Positions 1 through 7,041 of a stretch of DNA of 64,000 bases are shown one piece after another. The stretch comes from Frederiksenia canicola (GTDB lineage Bacteria; Pseudomonadota; Gammaproteobacteria; Enterobacterales; Pasteurellaceae), in NCBI RefSeq assembly GCF_011455495.1, contig NZ_CP015029.1, positions 1,674,740 through 1,738,739 on the forward strand, given 5' to 3'. The position numbers and the translations under genes were made by a program. The notes under the pieces are model-generated. The model worked only from the letters and a program-made list of their open reading frames with translations. It ran no database searches and was not told the DNA's origin. The stretch's first letter is position 1, and each line of letters begins with the position of its first letter.

Positions 1-695
1 TTATAGAACGCTTATTGCAGGATATTCGCTATAAAAAATTTCATACTAGTCTAAAAAGTATTCGATTTAATTGTTTACGTAAATCAGTAATTCAAAATTT
101 CCAAGTCCCTACAGCCGAGCAAATTGTAAGCTTATTAAATAAAGATGAAATAATCACTGCTGAAAATTTACGTGCAGTTATATTGGAAGAACTTCAAGCC
201 TATCAAAATGACTTAAATGGGCATGATATTTCTACGAAATCTATTTTTTACCATGGAGAAATGAATATCATCAATCGAGTTGATGAAAATACTGCGACTC
301 AGCGGATTGCAGAACGTTTAAGATTACGTCTTGAAAATAGACAAGTAATTCCTATACGCGAAGGTTATATGAAAGACAATAATCGTTGTGATATCGTTTT
401 TTCTAAGTTAATTGATGGAAAAAGAAAAATTTTACCTGTAGAAGTAAAGGGACAATGGCATCCACAACTTTATTCAGCATGTGAGCACCAATTAGATCGT
501 TTATATACCATTCATCCAGATGCTGATGGACAAGGTATTTACTTAGTATTATGGTTCGGTTCTAATGAAAAGGTCGCCAATAGAAAAAATCATGACATAA
601 ATAGTGCGGAAGAATTATACCAAAATATTCAAAAGCAAGTACCTGAAGAATTGAGAAACCGAATGGATATTTTTGTTTTAAATTTAGCTCTATAA
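1..695 (+). CDS. C-terminal part of a large protein with a PD-(D/E)XK-like domain (5' end outside window)
   Basis: The reading frame is open from position 3 with no convincing start, so this is the 3' end of a longer gene. Numbering visible residues from the codon at 3, D130 lies in a hydrophobic strand (CDIVF) and E147 and K149 lie in the next strand (VEVKGQW), the D...ExK spacing of PD-(D/E)XK nucleases. The segment QLDRLY follows and then a hydrophobic strand with YLVLWFG. I recall similar C-terminal domains in very large bacterial proteins of unknown or defence-related function, but I cannot name the family and the N-terminal domains are not visible. The sequence is AT-rich and lies beside insertion-sequence debris, consistent with accessory DNA. 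Catalytic activity is inferred from the motif only. Confidence 0.5.
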   Translation, partial: IERLLQDIRYKKFHTSLKSIRFNCLRKSVIQNFQVPTAEQIVSLLNKDEIITAENLRAVILEELQAYQNDLNGHDISTKSIFYHGEMNIINRVDENTATQRIAERLRLRLENRQVIPIREGYMKDNNRCDIVFSKLIDGKRKILPVEVKGQWHPQLYSACEHQLDRLYTIHPDADGQGIYLVLWFGSNEKVANRKNHDINSAEELYQNIQKQVPEELRNRMDIFVLNLAL

Positions 696-1039
696 CATTA
701 TAAATAAGGCATATTGTCTGAAGTTTATAAAGAGCCTTTTAGGAAATTTACCCAAATTCCGACTATATAGCCTTTGTCTAATCAAACAATTCTTATGGTC
801 ATCAACCACGACTGGTTAATTTTTCATCGGTTCTTTACAAATAATCAGGTAAGTAGCCTAGGTAAACGATTTAAGTGATGTACCCACCTAAATCTTATTG
901 AGCTAAAGAGAGGCATATCTTGCGTTCTTATAAATATATTTAGTGGGAAATGTTAAAATATTGCTATCTAATTGATAGACTTTTTACATATATAAATATC
1001 AAAAAGTAAATTAACGTGTAAAAAGAGCCCTTAAAAATA
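696..1039. other. AT-rich stretch without a recognisable gene
   Basis: No reading frame of useful length with a ribosome binding site and no hairpin terminator worth calling was seen. It separates the partial nuclease-like gene from the insertion-sequence end at 1040 and is probably eroded accessory DNA. Confidence 0.4.
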
Positions 1040-1650
1040 TGATCTGACCCCAAAAAGTTAGACTGTTATTTTAAGGACTGTTTCCGATATTGAATCGGAC
1101 TCAGTCCTTTTAATTTGAGCTGAATTCGCTCCTCGTTGTAATAACACACATAGCTTCGTATCGCTTGCTCAAGTGCCTCAATGCTTTCAAAGGATTTTCC
1201 GTGAAAACATTCTGTTTTTAGCCGTCCAAAGAAACTTTCCATCGCTGCATTATCCAAGCAATTGCCTTTTCTTGACATACTTTGGCGAATACCATTCGCT
1301 TTTAAAAAAGCTTGATAGCCTCGCATTTGGTACTGCCAGCCTTGGTCTGAATGTAAAATTGGCGTTGCATTTTTCGGACACTTTCTTACCGCTTGTTCAA
1401 GCATTTGTTGTACCTGTTGAAAGTTCGGGCGACGACTAAGATTGTAAGCAATGATTTCATTGTTAAAATAATCCAAAATCGGCGAGAAGTAGAGCTTTTC
1501 CTCTTTTACCCTAAACTCAGTAATATCCGTCAGCCATTTCTGAGCTGGCGTTGTCGCTTTAAAGTTTCGCTGCAACTGGTTTGGCGCAATTTTACCGACC
1601 TCACCTCGATAAGAGCGATACGTCCGTCTCTTGCGTGGTAAACCGATGAT
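1040..1650 (-). mobile_element. Truncated IS3-family insertion sequence
   Basis: The outer end TGATCTGACCCCAAAAAGTT at 1040-1059 resembles the terminal inverted repeats of IS3-family (IS150-like) elements and sits just outside the transposase stop codon. Only this end and the C-terminal two thirds of orfB remain. orfA, the N-terminal third of orfB and the other inverted repeat are missing. The break is at about 1645-1652, where the sequence changes into the start of an unrelated oxidoreductase gene. A USS in reverse orientation (accgcttgt, 1388-1396) inside the remnant suggests the element has long resided in Pasteurellaceae. Confidence 0.75.
1066..1650 (-). pseudogene. IS3-family transposase OrfB, 5' truncated
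   Basis: The product is the integrase-core (rve, DDE) half of an IS3-family OrfB. Candidate catalytic residues are the D in WLTDITEF, the D in ILHSDQGWQYQ and the E in AAMESFFGRLK, followed by the typical C-terminal YYNEERIQLKLKGLSP. The family is usually about 280 residues. Here roughly the last 195 are genuine and the remaining N-terminal residues of the open frame come from the neighbouring oxidoreductase fragment read in another frame. Without orfA and the OrfB N-terminus it should be inactive. Confidence 0.8.
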
Positions 1651-1726
1651 CATTTTTAAAAAAGGGAACATGGAAAATACGGGTAGAATACCCACTCCCC
1701 ACAATGGCAACATTAATTTTCTTCAT
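1650..1726 (-). pseudogene. First codons of a Gfo/Idh/MocA-family oxidoreductase
   Basis: On the minus strand an ATG at 1726, preceded by AAGGATAG, opens the frame MKKINVAIVGSGYSTRIFHV. This is the N-terminal beta strand and glycine-rich turn of an NAD(P)-binding Rossmann fold (IVGSGY) as found in Gfo/Idh/MocA oxidoreductases. It runs for about 25 codons and is cut by the truncated IS3 element. The gene would have lain downstream of the DUF4405 and flavodoxin genes on the same strand. The family assignment rests on a short fragment but fits closely. Confidence 0.6.
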
Positions 1727-1821
1727 ATTTGGCTATCCTTAATTAATAAAATTGTGGCGAGTATAAGATCGTTTCTATCTATCCGCCATTTAGGTTATTT
1801 ATACAGAATATCTAAATAGAT

Positions 1822-2508
1822 TTAACTTTTGACATCTTTTTTCCTAAATAAAAAGAACCAAACCAAAAATCTTGTGCTGTAAGCCAGCGCAATTAAAATC
1901 GCAAGAAAGTCAAAATAAAAGACCGCTTGCGGTTCATCATAATTGAAATAGGCAAAATCTACTTGTAGCAATAAATAGGGTAACAACTCTCGTTGCACAA
2001 AAACGAAAATACCATAAGCGGCAATAATCAGCCAACAATCTGGAATAAGCCTGCGTGCAAGCCAATGTTCAAGATCTAAACGGTAGCCATTTGCGAATAA
2101 ATTAGCAATAGGTTTCCAATGTAACCCCAAATGTACACCCACTAAAATTTGCAACCAATGGGTGCTGGTCATATGAATTTTTCGCATTAAATCTGTGGTA
2201 GAGTGGAATAGCATTTCCACCAATAGATGTTTAGAAAGCATAATGCCACTGATACAAGCGGTTAAAAATAACAAAAAAGTTGCAAAATTGACCGCACTTT
2301 GCAAAATGCGATAGCTGTTATAACTGCCTGAAAAGGTCTTTTTGAGCCACCATGTATTCAGTGAAAGATGTGAGATAATCAAAGCAAAAAAGACCAAGCC
2401 GAGCCATTCGTGCGTGATTTCTTCATAAAGATGATAGCCAAAAAGAGAAAGCAATATTGCCGTTAGAACCAAATCTTGAGCGAGTTGGAGGAGATATTTT
2501 TTCTTCAT
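1822..2508 (-). CDS. DUF4405-like integral membrane protein
   Basis: A protein of 228 residues with about five or six hydrophobic segments: LVLTAILLSLFGYHLYEE, LGLVFFALIISHLSLNTWW, a third around FATFLLFLTACISGIML, a fourth around HWLQILVGVHLGLHW, and two near the C-terminus. Histidines sit inside or at the edges of several helices (FGYHLY, ISHLSLN, STHWLQ, GVHLGLHW). This recalls b-type cytochrome-like membrane proteins of the DUF4405 group, but haem binding is inference. I chose the ATG at 2508 (MKKKYLL) rather than the one at 2574, which overlaps the flavodoxin remnant. No strong ribosome binding site precedes it. A USS (2254-2262) inside the gene marks it as native Pasteurellaceae DNA. 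Confidence 0.6.
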   Translation of the reverse strand: MKKKYLLQLAQDLVLTAILLSLFGYHLYEEITHEWLGLVFFALIISHLSLNTWWLKKTFSGSYNSYRILQSAVNFATFLLFLTACISGIMLSKHLLVEMLFHSTTDLMRKIHMTSTHWLQILVGVHLGLHWKPIANLFANGYRLDLEHWLARRLIPDCWLIIAAYGIFVFVQRELLPYLLLQVDFAYFNYDEPQAVFYFDFLAILIALAYSTRFLVWFFLFRKKDVKS

Positions 2509-2526
2509 AAAATTGAAATTTAAATG

Positions 2527-2553
2527 GTAGGGACATACGCTGTGTGTCCCTAC
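2527..2553. repeat. Short palindrome with GTAGGGACA arms
   Basis: GTAGGGACA (2527-2535) and TGTCCCTAC (2545-2553) form a perfect 9-base-pair stem with a 9-base loop in the gap between the flavodoxin remnant and the DUF4405 gene. It looks like a dispersed intergenic palindrome or a weak terminator. Only one copy is visible here. Confidence 0.45.
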
Positions 2554-2557
2554 ATTT

Positions 2558-2826
2558 TTATTTTGTATAACCATTTTCGGTTAAGAATTTAGCTAATCTT
2601 TTTTCCACTTGTTGTTCAGCCCTTACCGTTTTATGCAAATACGCCTCAAAACCGTTTTTCACGTTGGCTTGTGGTTGAAGTTGCTGAATATCTTTATCCG
2701 TTCCACCCAAACGACTGCCACCGTGACCAACCACCGGCACAATATTTTTCCCACTAAAGTCTACTTGCTCGAGCAAAGAATAAAGCGCCATTGGCATTTT
2801 GTACCACCAAATCGGATAGACCAAAA
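2558..2826 (-). pseudogene. Flavodoxin-family protein, 5' end lost
   Basis: From about VYPIWWYKMPMALYSLLEQV onward the translation is the C-terminal half of a flavodoxin-like FMN protein: the YPIWWY aromatic loop, a beta strand (KNIVPVVGHGGSRLGG) and a C-terminal helix. The N-terminal half, including the FMN phosphate loop, is absent. The preceding residues of the open frame are the antisense of the adjacent IS1-family remnant. The join near 2824-2830 is therefore an insertion or deletion scar, and the gene is dead. Confidence 0.7.
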
Positions 2827-3153
2827 TACCGTATCTACATCGCTTACCATGCCAAGACAAGTGAAATCGTGGCATTTGTTTGGGGCAAACGTGATTTGCA
2901 AACCGCTTTGGCTTTAAAGCAGCGTTTAAAAGAACTCAAAGTAAGCTATGAACGTATTGCCGGCGATAATTGGGATGCTTTTGTAAATGCGTTTTCTGAT
3001 ACCGGTGACCAATGGGTGGGTAAGCAACATACTAAAGCGATTGAGGGTAATAACTGTCGGATTCGGCACAGATTAAGCAGAGCCGTCAGGCGCAGTTGCT
3101 GTTTTTCCAAATCAATGTTTTATCATGTTAAATCTTTTAATATTGGATTTTAG
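2826..3153 (+). pseudogene. IS1-family transposase, C-terminal fragment
   Basis: The translation includes YHAKTSEIVAFVWGKRD, RIAGDNWDAF and KAIEGNNCRIRHRL, which match the DDE half of IS1 InsB transposases; the D of GDNW and the E of IEGNN are candidate catalytic residues. The N-terminal half is missing, and the C-terminus ends early at FNIGF instead of the usual FYYINNG-type tail. It is inactive. Confidence 0.75.
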
Positions 3154-3206
3154 GCAATCAATCATCCCAAACAAATTTAACCCAGCACACTTTTCAGGAC
3201 ACCACC
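2826..3206 (+). mobile_element. IS1-family remnant with one terminal end
   Basis: The right end TTTTCAGGACACCACC (3191-3206) reads like an IS1-family inverted repeat and abuts acr3 coding sequence that begins at 3207. The left end is lost into the flavodoxin remnant. This points to an IS1-type insertion into an acr3 gene, followed by deletion of the element's left part and the intervening DNA. Confidence 0.6.
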
Positions 3207-3356
3207 AGTAATTTTTTTGAATTGGCGGTGGCGGTGGCGATTTCCTTGTTTGGCTTGCATTCGGGCGCGGCGTTAGCGACTGTGGTTGGTGTATTGGTTG
3301 AAGTGCCTGTGATGCTCTCACTTGTTGCATTGTTAAACCATTGGAATAGGCAGTGA
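3207..3356 (+). pseudogene. C-terminal fragment of an Acr3 arsenite exporter (copy 1)
   Basis: Forty-nine codons read [20 protein letters not shown] and continue to [19 protein letters not shown] before the stop at 3354-3356. The sequence is nearly identical to the C-terminal helix region of the intact Acr3 at 7740-8756, except that the tail ends ALLNHWNRQ rather than [13 protein letters not shown]. It is on the opposite strand to the intact gene and is cut at its 5' side exactly at the end of the IS1 remnant. The different tail suggests it derives from another acr3 allele, possibly the host lineage's own. Confidence 0.8.
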
Positions 3357-3360
3357 TAAG

Positions 3361-3411
3361 CAGAGGGATTTTCGCGATTTACAAATTTTCACGAAAATCC
3401 CTCTGTTTTTT
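3361..3411 (+). terminator. Rho-independent terminator after the acr3 fragment
   Basis: CAGAGGGATTTTCG (3361-3374) pairs perfectly with CGAAAATCCCTCTG (3392-3405) and is followed by six T. It lies five bases after the acr3 fragment's stop, so it is probably the original acr3 terminator and supports this fragment being a once-native gene end. Confidence 0.8.
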
Positions 3412-3425
3412 ATGGTTAGATACCA

Positions 3426-4973
3426 CTATTCCACTTTAAACATCCCCATCATACCGAGATTTTCATGTTCCAAAATATGGCAATGGTACATTTTCAACCC
3501 AGTGTGTCCTTGCTTAAAGCGAATAATCACTTTTTCATAAGGGCGCAAATTGACTACATCTTTTAACGCCCTGCCTTCTGGCTTGAAGGTTTTGCCGTTT
3601 AATGTATGTTGAATCACTTCAAATTGAGTGCCGTGCAAATGGAACGGATGATCCATATGGCTTTCATTGAAAATTTCCCACTGTTCCACTTCATTCAATT
3701 TGGCAACAAAATCAATACGGTTCATATCAAAGGTTTGACCGTTGATTAAGAACATACCATTCATCATTGGTGGAATAGGGTTATCCGTTGGTGTTGTAGT
3801 AGCGTGATGTGTACCGTGATTCATCATTGGCATATTCGTATGGTTCATCATTTTTTCACTAAAGCGAATTTGGCGAACCTGCTTTGGCTCATCCCAGTTA
3901 GGCAAGGACCTTAAGCTTTCAGGTAACTGAACAGGTTCTGATTTCACCTGAATTGTGGCTAAAGTGAGATCTTTAGGCTGTTCTTGAACCATCATCTTAC
4001 GGCGATCATAATAACCGCTTTGTAAATTGACTGTTCCTTGCGTTTCACCCACCATAATCACTTCAACGCGTTCGGCTGGTGTAAGTAGCAGTTCATCAAC
4101 AGGCGCGCGAGGTTTTTCAAGTAAACCACCTTCGGTACCCACCACAATCCATTTCACCCCTGGAATGTTTAAACGAAAATAACGAGCGCTAGTGGCATTC
4201 CAAAGACGGATTCGTTCATTCGTTTTCACTTGAATCTGGGGCTGATATTGACCGTTGATTAACACAAATTCACCCTCACGACCGTTCATCCAATCTAACA
4301 TCGTGTTTGCTGGAATGGTGCCATCGGCATTTAAACGCAGATCGGAAATCACCCAATGTTGTTCAGGAAGGTGTGCAAGCGGATCATTTTTCGCTTTAAC
4401 AACGAAAGTGCCTGCTAAGCCTTTATAGACTTGTTCGGAAACATGGTCATGTGGATGAGGGTGGTACCAATATGTCCCAGCACTGCCTTGAGGTAGCGTA
4501 AAGCGATAGACTTTTTTCCCTTGCGGTTCAACCATATCCATCGGGTTACCATCCGCCTCATTTGGTACATCTAAGCCGTGCCAATGTACTGTTGAGGGTT
4601 GTGGTAGGTGATTGATAAATTCAATTTCTACGGTGTCGCCTTCAAATACTTCAATTTGTGGCCCTGGTAGTTGTCCGTTATAAGCCCAAAATTCCGTTTC
4701 TTTATTGTCTGCGAGGCGAATTTTAATTGGCTCTGCTTTTAAAGTGGCTGTGAATAGCCCTGCTTGAGTCGATTGATTAGCAAGTTTTGGCAATATCCCA
4801 TTAAGCGATAAACCTGAAGGCATTGCCTCAGTTGGCATTAGGCCAGTAGGTACTGAATGCATCATCGCCATATTGCCATGTTGTGCGTGGTTCATCATAT
4901 TCGCAAGGCTATAAAGCGAGCTACTGGCTAAGCTAATTCCAATTCCATAACGTAAAAAATCTCGACGTTTCAT
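3426..4973 (-). CDS. Tat-exported multicopper oxidase (CueO-like)
   Basis: A 515-residue protein starting MKRRDFLRYG, a twin-arginine signal, so it is exported folded to the periplasm. Cupredoxin domain motifs are complete: HWH at 130-132, HPHPHDH at 171-177, HPFHLHG, and the C-terminal HCHILEHENLGMM, where C498, H503 and M508 fit a type 1 copper site and the paired histidines the trinuclear centre. A Met/His-rich loop (NMPMMNHGTHH) resembles the methionine-rich insert of CueO-type cuprous oxidases, suggesting oxidation of Cu(I) to protect the periplasm. The exact substrate is inferred. It lies 11 bases downstream of the DUF411 gene with a GGGGGG ribosome binding site and shares its metal-type promoter. 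Confidence 0.9.
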   Translation of the reverse strand: MKRRDFLRYGIGISLASSSLYSLANMMNHAQHGNMAMMHSVPTGLMPTEAMPSGLSLNGILPKLANQSTQAGLFTATLKAEPIKIRLADNKETEFWAYNGQLPGPQIEVFEGDTVEIEFINHLPQPSTVHWHGLDVPNEADGNPMDMVEPQGKKVYRFTLPQGSAGTYWYHPHPHDHVSEQVYKGLAGTFVVKAKNDPLAHLPEQHWVISDLRLNADGTIPANTMLDWMNGREGEFVLINGQYQPQIQVKTNERIRLWNATSARYFRLNIPGVKWIVVGTEGGLLEKPRAPVDELLLTPAERVEVIMVGETQGTVNLQSGYYDRRKMMVQEQPKDLTLATIQVKSEPVQLPESLRSLPNWDEPKQVRQIRFSEKMMNHTNMPMMNHGTHHATTTPTDNPIPPMMNGMFLINGQTFDMNRIDFVAKLNEVEQWEIFNESHMDHPFHLHGTQFEVIQHTLNGKTFKPEGRALKDVVNLRPYEKVIIRFKQGHTGLKMYHCHILEHENLGMMGMFKVE

Positions 4974-4984
4974 TCTTTCCCCCC

Positions 4985-5440
4985 CTATTGGTTATAGGAT
5001 TTGAACACTTCACTTTCACCGTTTTTCTTAATTAAAACAACATCATAAGGATCTTTGCGTCCGCCGTATGCTTCACCGTCCATACCTGGTGAACCAATCG
5101 GCATGCCAGGTGCGGACAAGCCAACTGCATCGGGTTTTTCTGCGAGTAAACGTTTGATATCCTCAGCAGGTACATGTCCTTCAATCACATAGCCATCAAT
5201 CACGGCTGTGTGGCAAGAAGCATGTTCATATTTAATGTTAAAGCGCTTATGAGCATCATAATTGCCTGTTTCGTTGACTTTAATCTCAAAACCGTTTTTC
5301 TGCATATAGCTGATCCATTCATTACAACAGCCACAAGTCGGGCTTTTCCACACTTCCATAGAAAGTGTTTGTGCTTGAGCACAAGCGGTTATCCCTAAAC
5401 TTAAAAGCAACAATGAGCGGGTGAATTTATGTAATTTCAT
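4985..5440 (-). CDS. DUF411 metal-binding protein, exported, probable lipoprotein
   Basis: A 151-residue DUF411 protein. The N-terminus MKLHKFTRSLLLLSLGITAC is a signal peptide whose ITAC fits a lipobox with C20 as the lipidated residue. The mature part opens with a thioredoxin-like metal site SPTCGCC (C36, C38, C39) and later HASCHT and PGMPIGSPGM, typical of the family, which is often found beside copper or multicopper-oxidase genes. A role in copper handling for the oxidase is likely but unproven. It is first in a two-gene operon, with AAGGACATCTT before the ATG and a MerR-type promoter at 5477-5507. The lipobox codons Thr-Ala-Cys are exactly a reverse-strand USS. Confidence 0.85.
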   Translation of the reverse strand: MKLHKFTRSLLLLSLGITACAQAQTLSMEVWKSPTCGCCNEWISYMQKNGFEIKVNETGNYDAHKRFNIKYEHASCHTAVIDGYVIEGHVPAEDIKRLLAEKPDAVGLSAPGMPIGSPGMDGEAYGGRKDPYDVVLIKKNGESEVFKSYNQ

Positions 5441-5476
5441 AAGATGTCCTTATTTTTATTGAGATGGAATGGCGCA

Positions 5477-5507
5477 ATGTTAAAGCTTGACCTAGGGTTA
5501 AGGTCAA
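5477..5507 (-). promoter_or_regulatory. MerR/CueR-type promoter for the DUF411-oxidase operon
   Basis: On the minus strand TTGACC (-35) and TAACAT (-10) are separated by 19 bases, the overlong spacer typical of MerR-family promoters. The spacer holds a dyad in the context TTGACCTTAACCCTAGGTCAA, very like the CueR operator. A copper-sensing MerR regulator is expected. The only MerR gene nearby (6571-6969) has cysteines typical of Zn/Cd/Pb sensors. Confidence 0.8.
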
Positions 5508-5569
5508 GTAATCTGAAAAAATTCTATCATTTGAAAATTTTTCTCAAAATCCTACTGCTTGTAGTAGAG

Positions 5570-6144
5570 ATATGCCAACGTACCATTACAGTGCAAAAAG
5601 GCGATTTTGTTGTATTGGGCGGAGCGACCAGCTCGGTAGGCATTGCCACCATTCAAATCGCCAAAATGCAAGGGGCAAACGTGATTGCTCTGTCTCGCAC
5701 GCCAAAGGCGATGTGCTTTTACAGAAAGGGGCGGATTTTGTGATTGCCACCAAAGAAGATGACGTTACGGCTAAATTACTAGAAATTACAAACGGCAAAG
5801 GCGTGAATTTGGTGTTCGACCCTGTGGGTGGCAAAGAAGCAGCAAAAATTATCAACGCAATGACACAAGACGGCAAATACATCATCTACGGTGCATTAAG
5901 CCACGATGATATCGCCGTGCCTGTGTTCCCAATTTTAGGCAAACACTTAACCGTGCGAGAATTGTTTGAAATCACTACCGTACCAGAAAAACTCGCTCAA
6001 GCGAAAAAATTCGTGTTTGACGGCTTAGCAAGCGGTCAATTAAAACTAGAAATTGACAAAGTTTTTGCTTTTGATGAAATGGCGGAAGCTCACCGTTATA
6101 TGGAAAGCAATGCACAGATTGGGAAGATTTTGGTAAAGGTTTGA
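5570..6144 (+). pseudogene. NADPH:quinone oxidoreductase (zinc-type alcohol dehydrogenase superfamily), truncated and frameshifted
   Basis: The frame ending near 5710 encodes TITVQKGDFVVLGGATSSVG and IAKMQGANVIALSRTPKA, the Rossmann dinucleotide loop of quinone-oxidoreductase-like MDR proteins. A frameshift around 5700-5715 moves the rest (GADFVIATKEDD, NLVFDPVGGKEAAKII, AHRYMESNAQIGKILVKV) into another frame. The N-terminal catalytic domain is missing, so the gene is dead. An inverted pair of neisserial DNA uptake sequences follows as its terminator, so the fragment appears to come from a Neisseria-type donor. Confidence 0.8.
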
Positions 6145-6160
6145 TTGTTTTAAGGTAAAT

Positions 6161-6192
6161 ATGCCGTCTGAAAAATAAGTTTCAGACGGCAC
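6161..6192 (+). repeat. Inverted pair of neisserial DUS forming a terminator hairpin
   Basis: ATGCCGTCTGAA (6161-6172) is an exact 12-base neisserial DNA uptake sequence (AT-DUS). TTCAGACGGC (6181-6190) is the 10-base core in inverse orientation. Together they make a 12-base-pair stem (6162-6173 with 6180-6191) with a 6-base loop, the classic Neisseria arrangement in which paired DUS act as a transcription terminator. It lies 17 bases after the quinone oxidoreductase remnant. Confidence 0.9.
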
Positions 6193-6196
6193 ATCG

Positions 6197-6550
6197 TTAT
6201 TTTACCTGCCGATTAAGCCACCACACTAGCGAGAGCATCACAGGCACTTCCACCAGCACACCGACCACCGTTGCCAATGCCGCCCCCGAGTGCAAACCGA
6301 ACAAAGAAATTGCCACCGCCAATTCAAAAAAATTACTCGTGCCAATCAAGCACGCAGGGGCGGAAATTTCGTGTGGTAATTTGAGCTATTTTGCCAAAAC
6401 GTGAGCCAAGGCAAAAATGCCGTAAGTCTGTGCCAGCAAGGGAATGGCAATCAGCAAAATAATCAAGGGATTGGCAATAATGGTTTGGGTTTGAAAGGCA
6501 AACAGCAACACCACCGTCAAAATCAAACCCATAATGGAAAAAGGTTTCAG
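6197..6550 (-). pseudogene. Acr3 arsenite exporter, C-terminal third (copy 2)
   Basis: On the minus strand this matches the last third of the intact Acr3 gene almost base for base (compare 6221-6545 with 7776-8109), apart from a 6-base difference and about 20 substitutions. A TGG to TAG change creates an internal stop (AK*LKL, where the intact gene has AKWLKL), and the tail ends WWLNRQVK. Homology stops exactly at the AGGCTGCCTGAA palindrome at 6545-6561. It is a non-functional duplicate in direct orientation to the intact gene. Confidence 0.85.
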
Positions 6551-6561
6551 GCTGCCTGAAA
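6545..6561. repeat. Neisseriaceae-type DUS palindrome TTTCAGGCTGCCTGAAA
   Basis: The + strand holds AGGCTGCCTGAA (6549-6560) and the - strand AGGCAGCCTGAA, which correspond to DUS dialects of Simonsiella/Kingella-type Neisseriaceae. It marks the break point of the acr3 duplicate next to the MerR gene's 3' end. Confidence 0.85.
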
Positions 6562-6570
6562 AATATTCCG

Positions 6571-6969
6571 CTATTCTTTTTCTTTAATACCTTGAATAAT
6601 CTGACACTTATCAACCGTTTTATTTTCACAACCCACAAATTGCATTAGAAAAGTTTTAACTTGTTGTAGTTCTGTGATTTGTTCGTCCAAATATGCCAAA
6701 TGTTGCTCGGCAAGTGCATTGATTTCATTGCATTGTTTGTTAGGCGTTTGTTGTAATTGCAACAGCGTTTTGATGTTACTTAAAGAAAGACCGATATTAC
6801 GGCAAGTTTTAATAAAGCGTAATTGTTCTAACTGATTTTCATCAAACACACGATAGCCGTTTTGTTGATGTGTAGGGGCGATTAAGCCTTGTTTTTCATA
6901 ATAACGAATGGTTTCCAAATGTACGCCTGTTTGTTCACTGGCTTGTTTTATTTTAAAAAATTTTGACAT
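6571..6969 (-). CDS. MerR-family metal-responsive regulator (CadR/ZntR/PbrR type)
   Basis: A 132-residue MerR regulator: N-terminal winged helix-turn-helix ([20 protein letters not shown]), a dimerisation coiled coil, and metal-site cysteines C80 (KQCNEIN), C114 and C122 ([10 protein letters not shown]). This set is characteristic of the Zn/Cd/Pb-sensing branch rather than the copper branch, which has a C-terminal CxnC with a different loop. It is transcribed divergently from the cation transporter at 7042, and the shared intergenic region carries a typical overlong-spacer promoter, so it most likely activates that transporter when metal is present. No clear ribosome binding site precedes the ATG at 6969, which abuts the operator. 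Confidence 0.85.
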   Translation of the reverse strand: MSKFFKIKQASEQTGVHLETIRYYEKQGLIAPTHQQNGYRVFDENQLEQLRFIKTCRNIGLSLSNIKTLLQLQQTPNKQCNEINALAEQHLAYLDEQITELQQVKTFLMQFVGCENKTVDKCQIIQGIKEKE

Positions 6970-6975
6970 TTTGGC

Positions 6976-7006
6976 TTGACCCTGTAATGACTACGGAGTT
7001 TATAGT
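6976..7006 (+). promoter_or_regulatory. MerR-type promoter/operator for the cation transporter
   Basis: TTGACC (6976-6981) and TATAGT (7001-7006) are separated by 19 bases. The spacer holds an imperfect dyad ACCCTGTA...TACGGAGT, close to CadR/PbrR operators. It faces the transporter at 7042 and overlaps the start region of the divergent MerR gene, allowing autoregulation. Confidence 0.85.
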
Positions 7007-7041
7007 ATAGCAAATTTCATCTTAAAACAGGAGCAAAAAAA

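Noticed and set aside
6333..6638. Open frame of 101 codons on the minus strand across the acr3 fragment and MerR end
   Set aside because: It runs in the wrong frame of the acr3 duplicate and the MerR gene; the true frames give recognisable Acr3 and MerR sequence.
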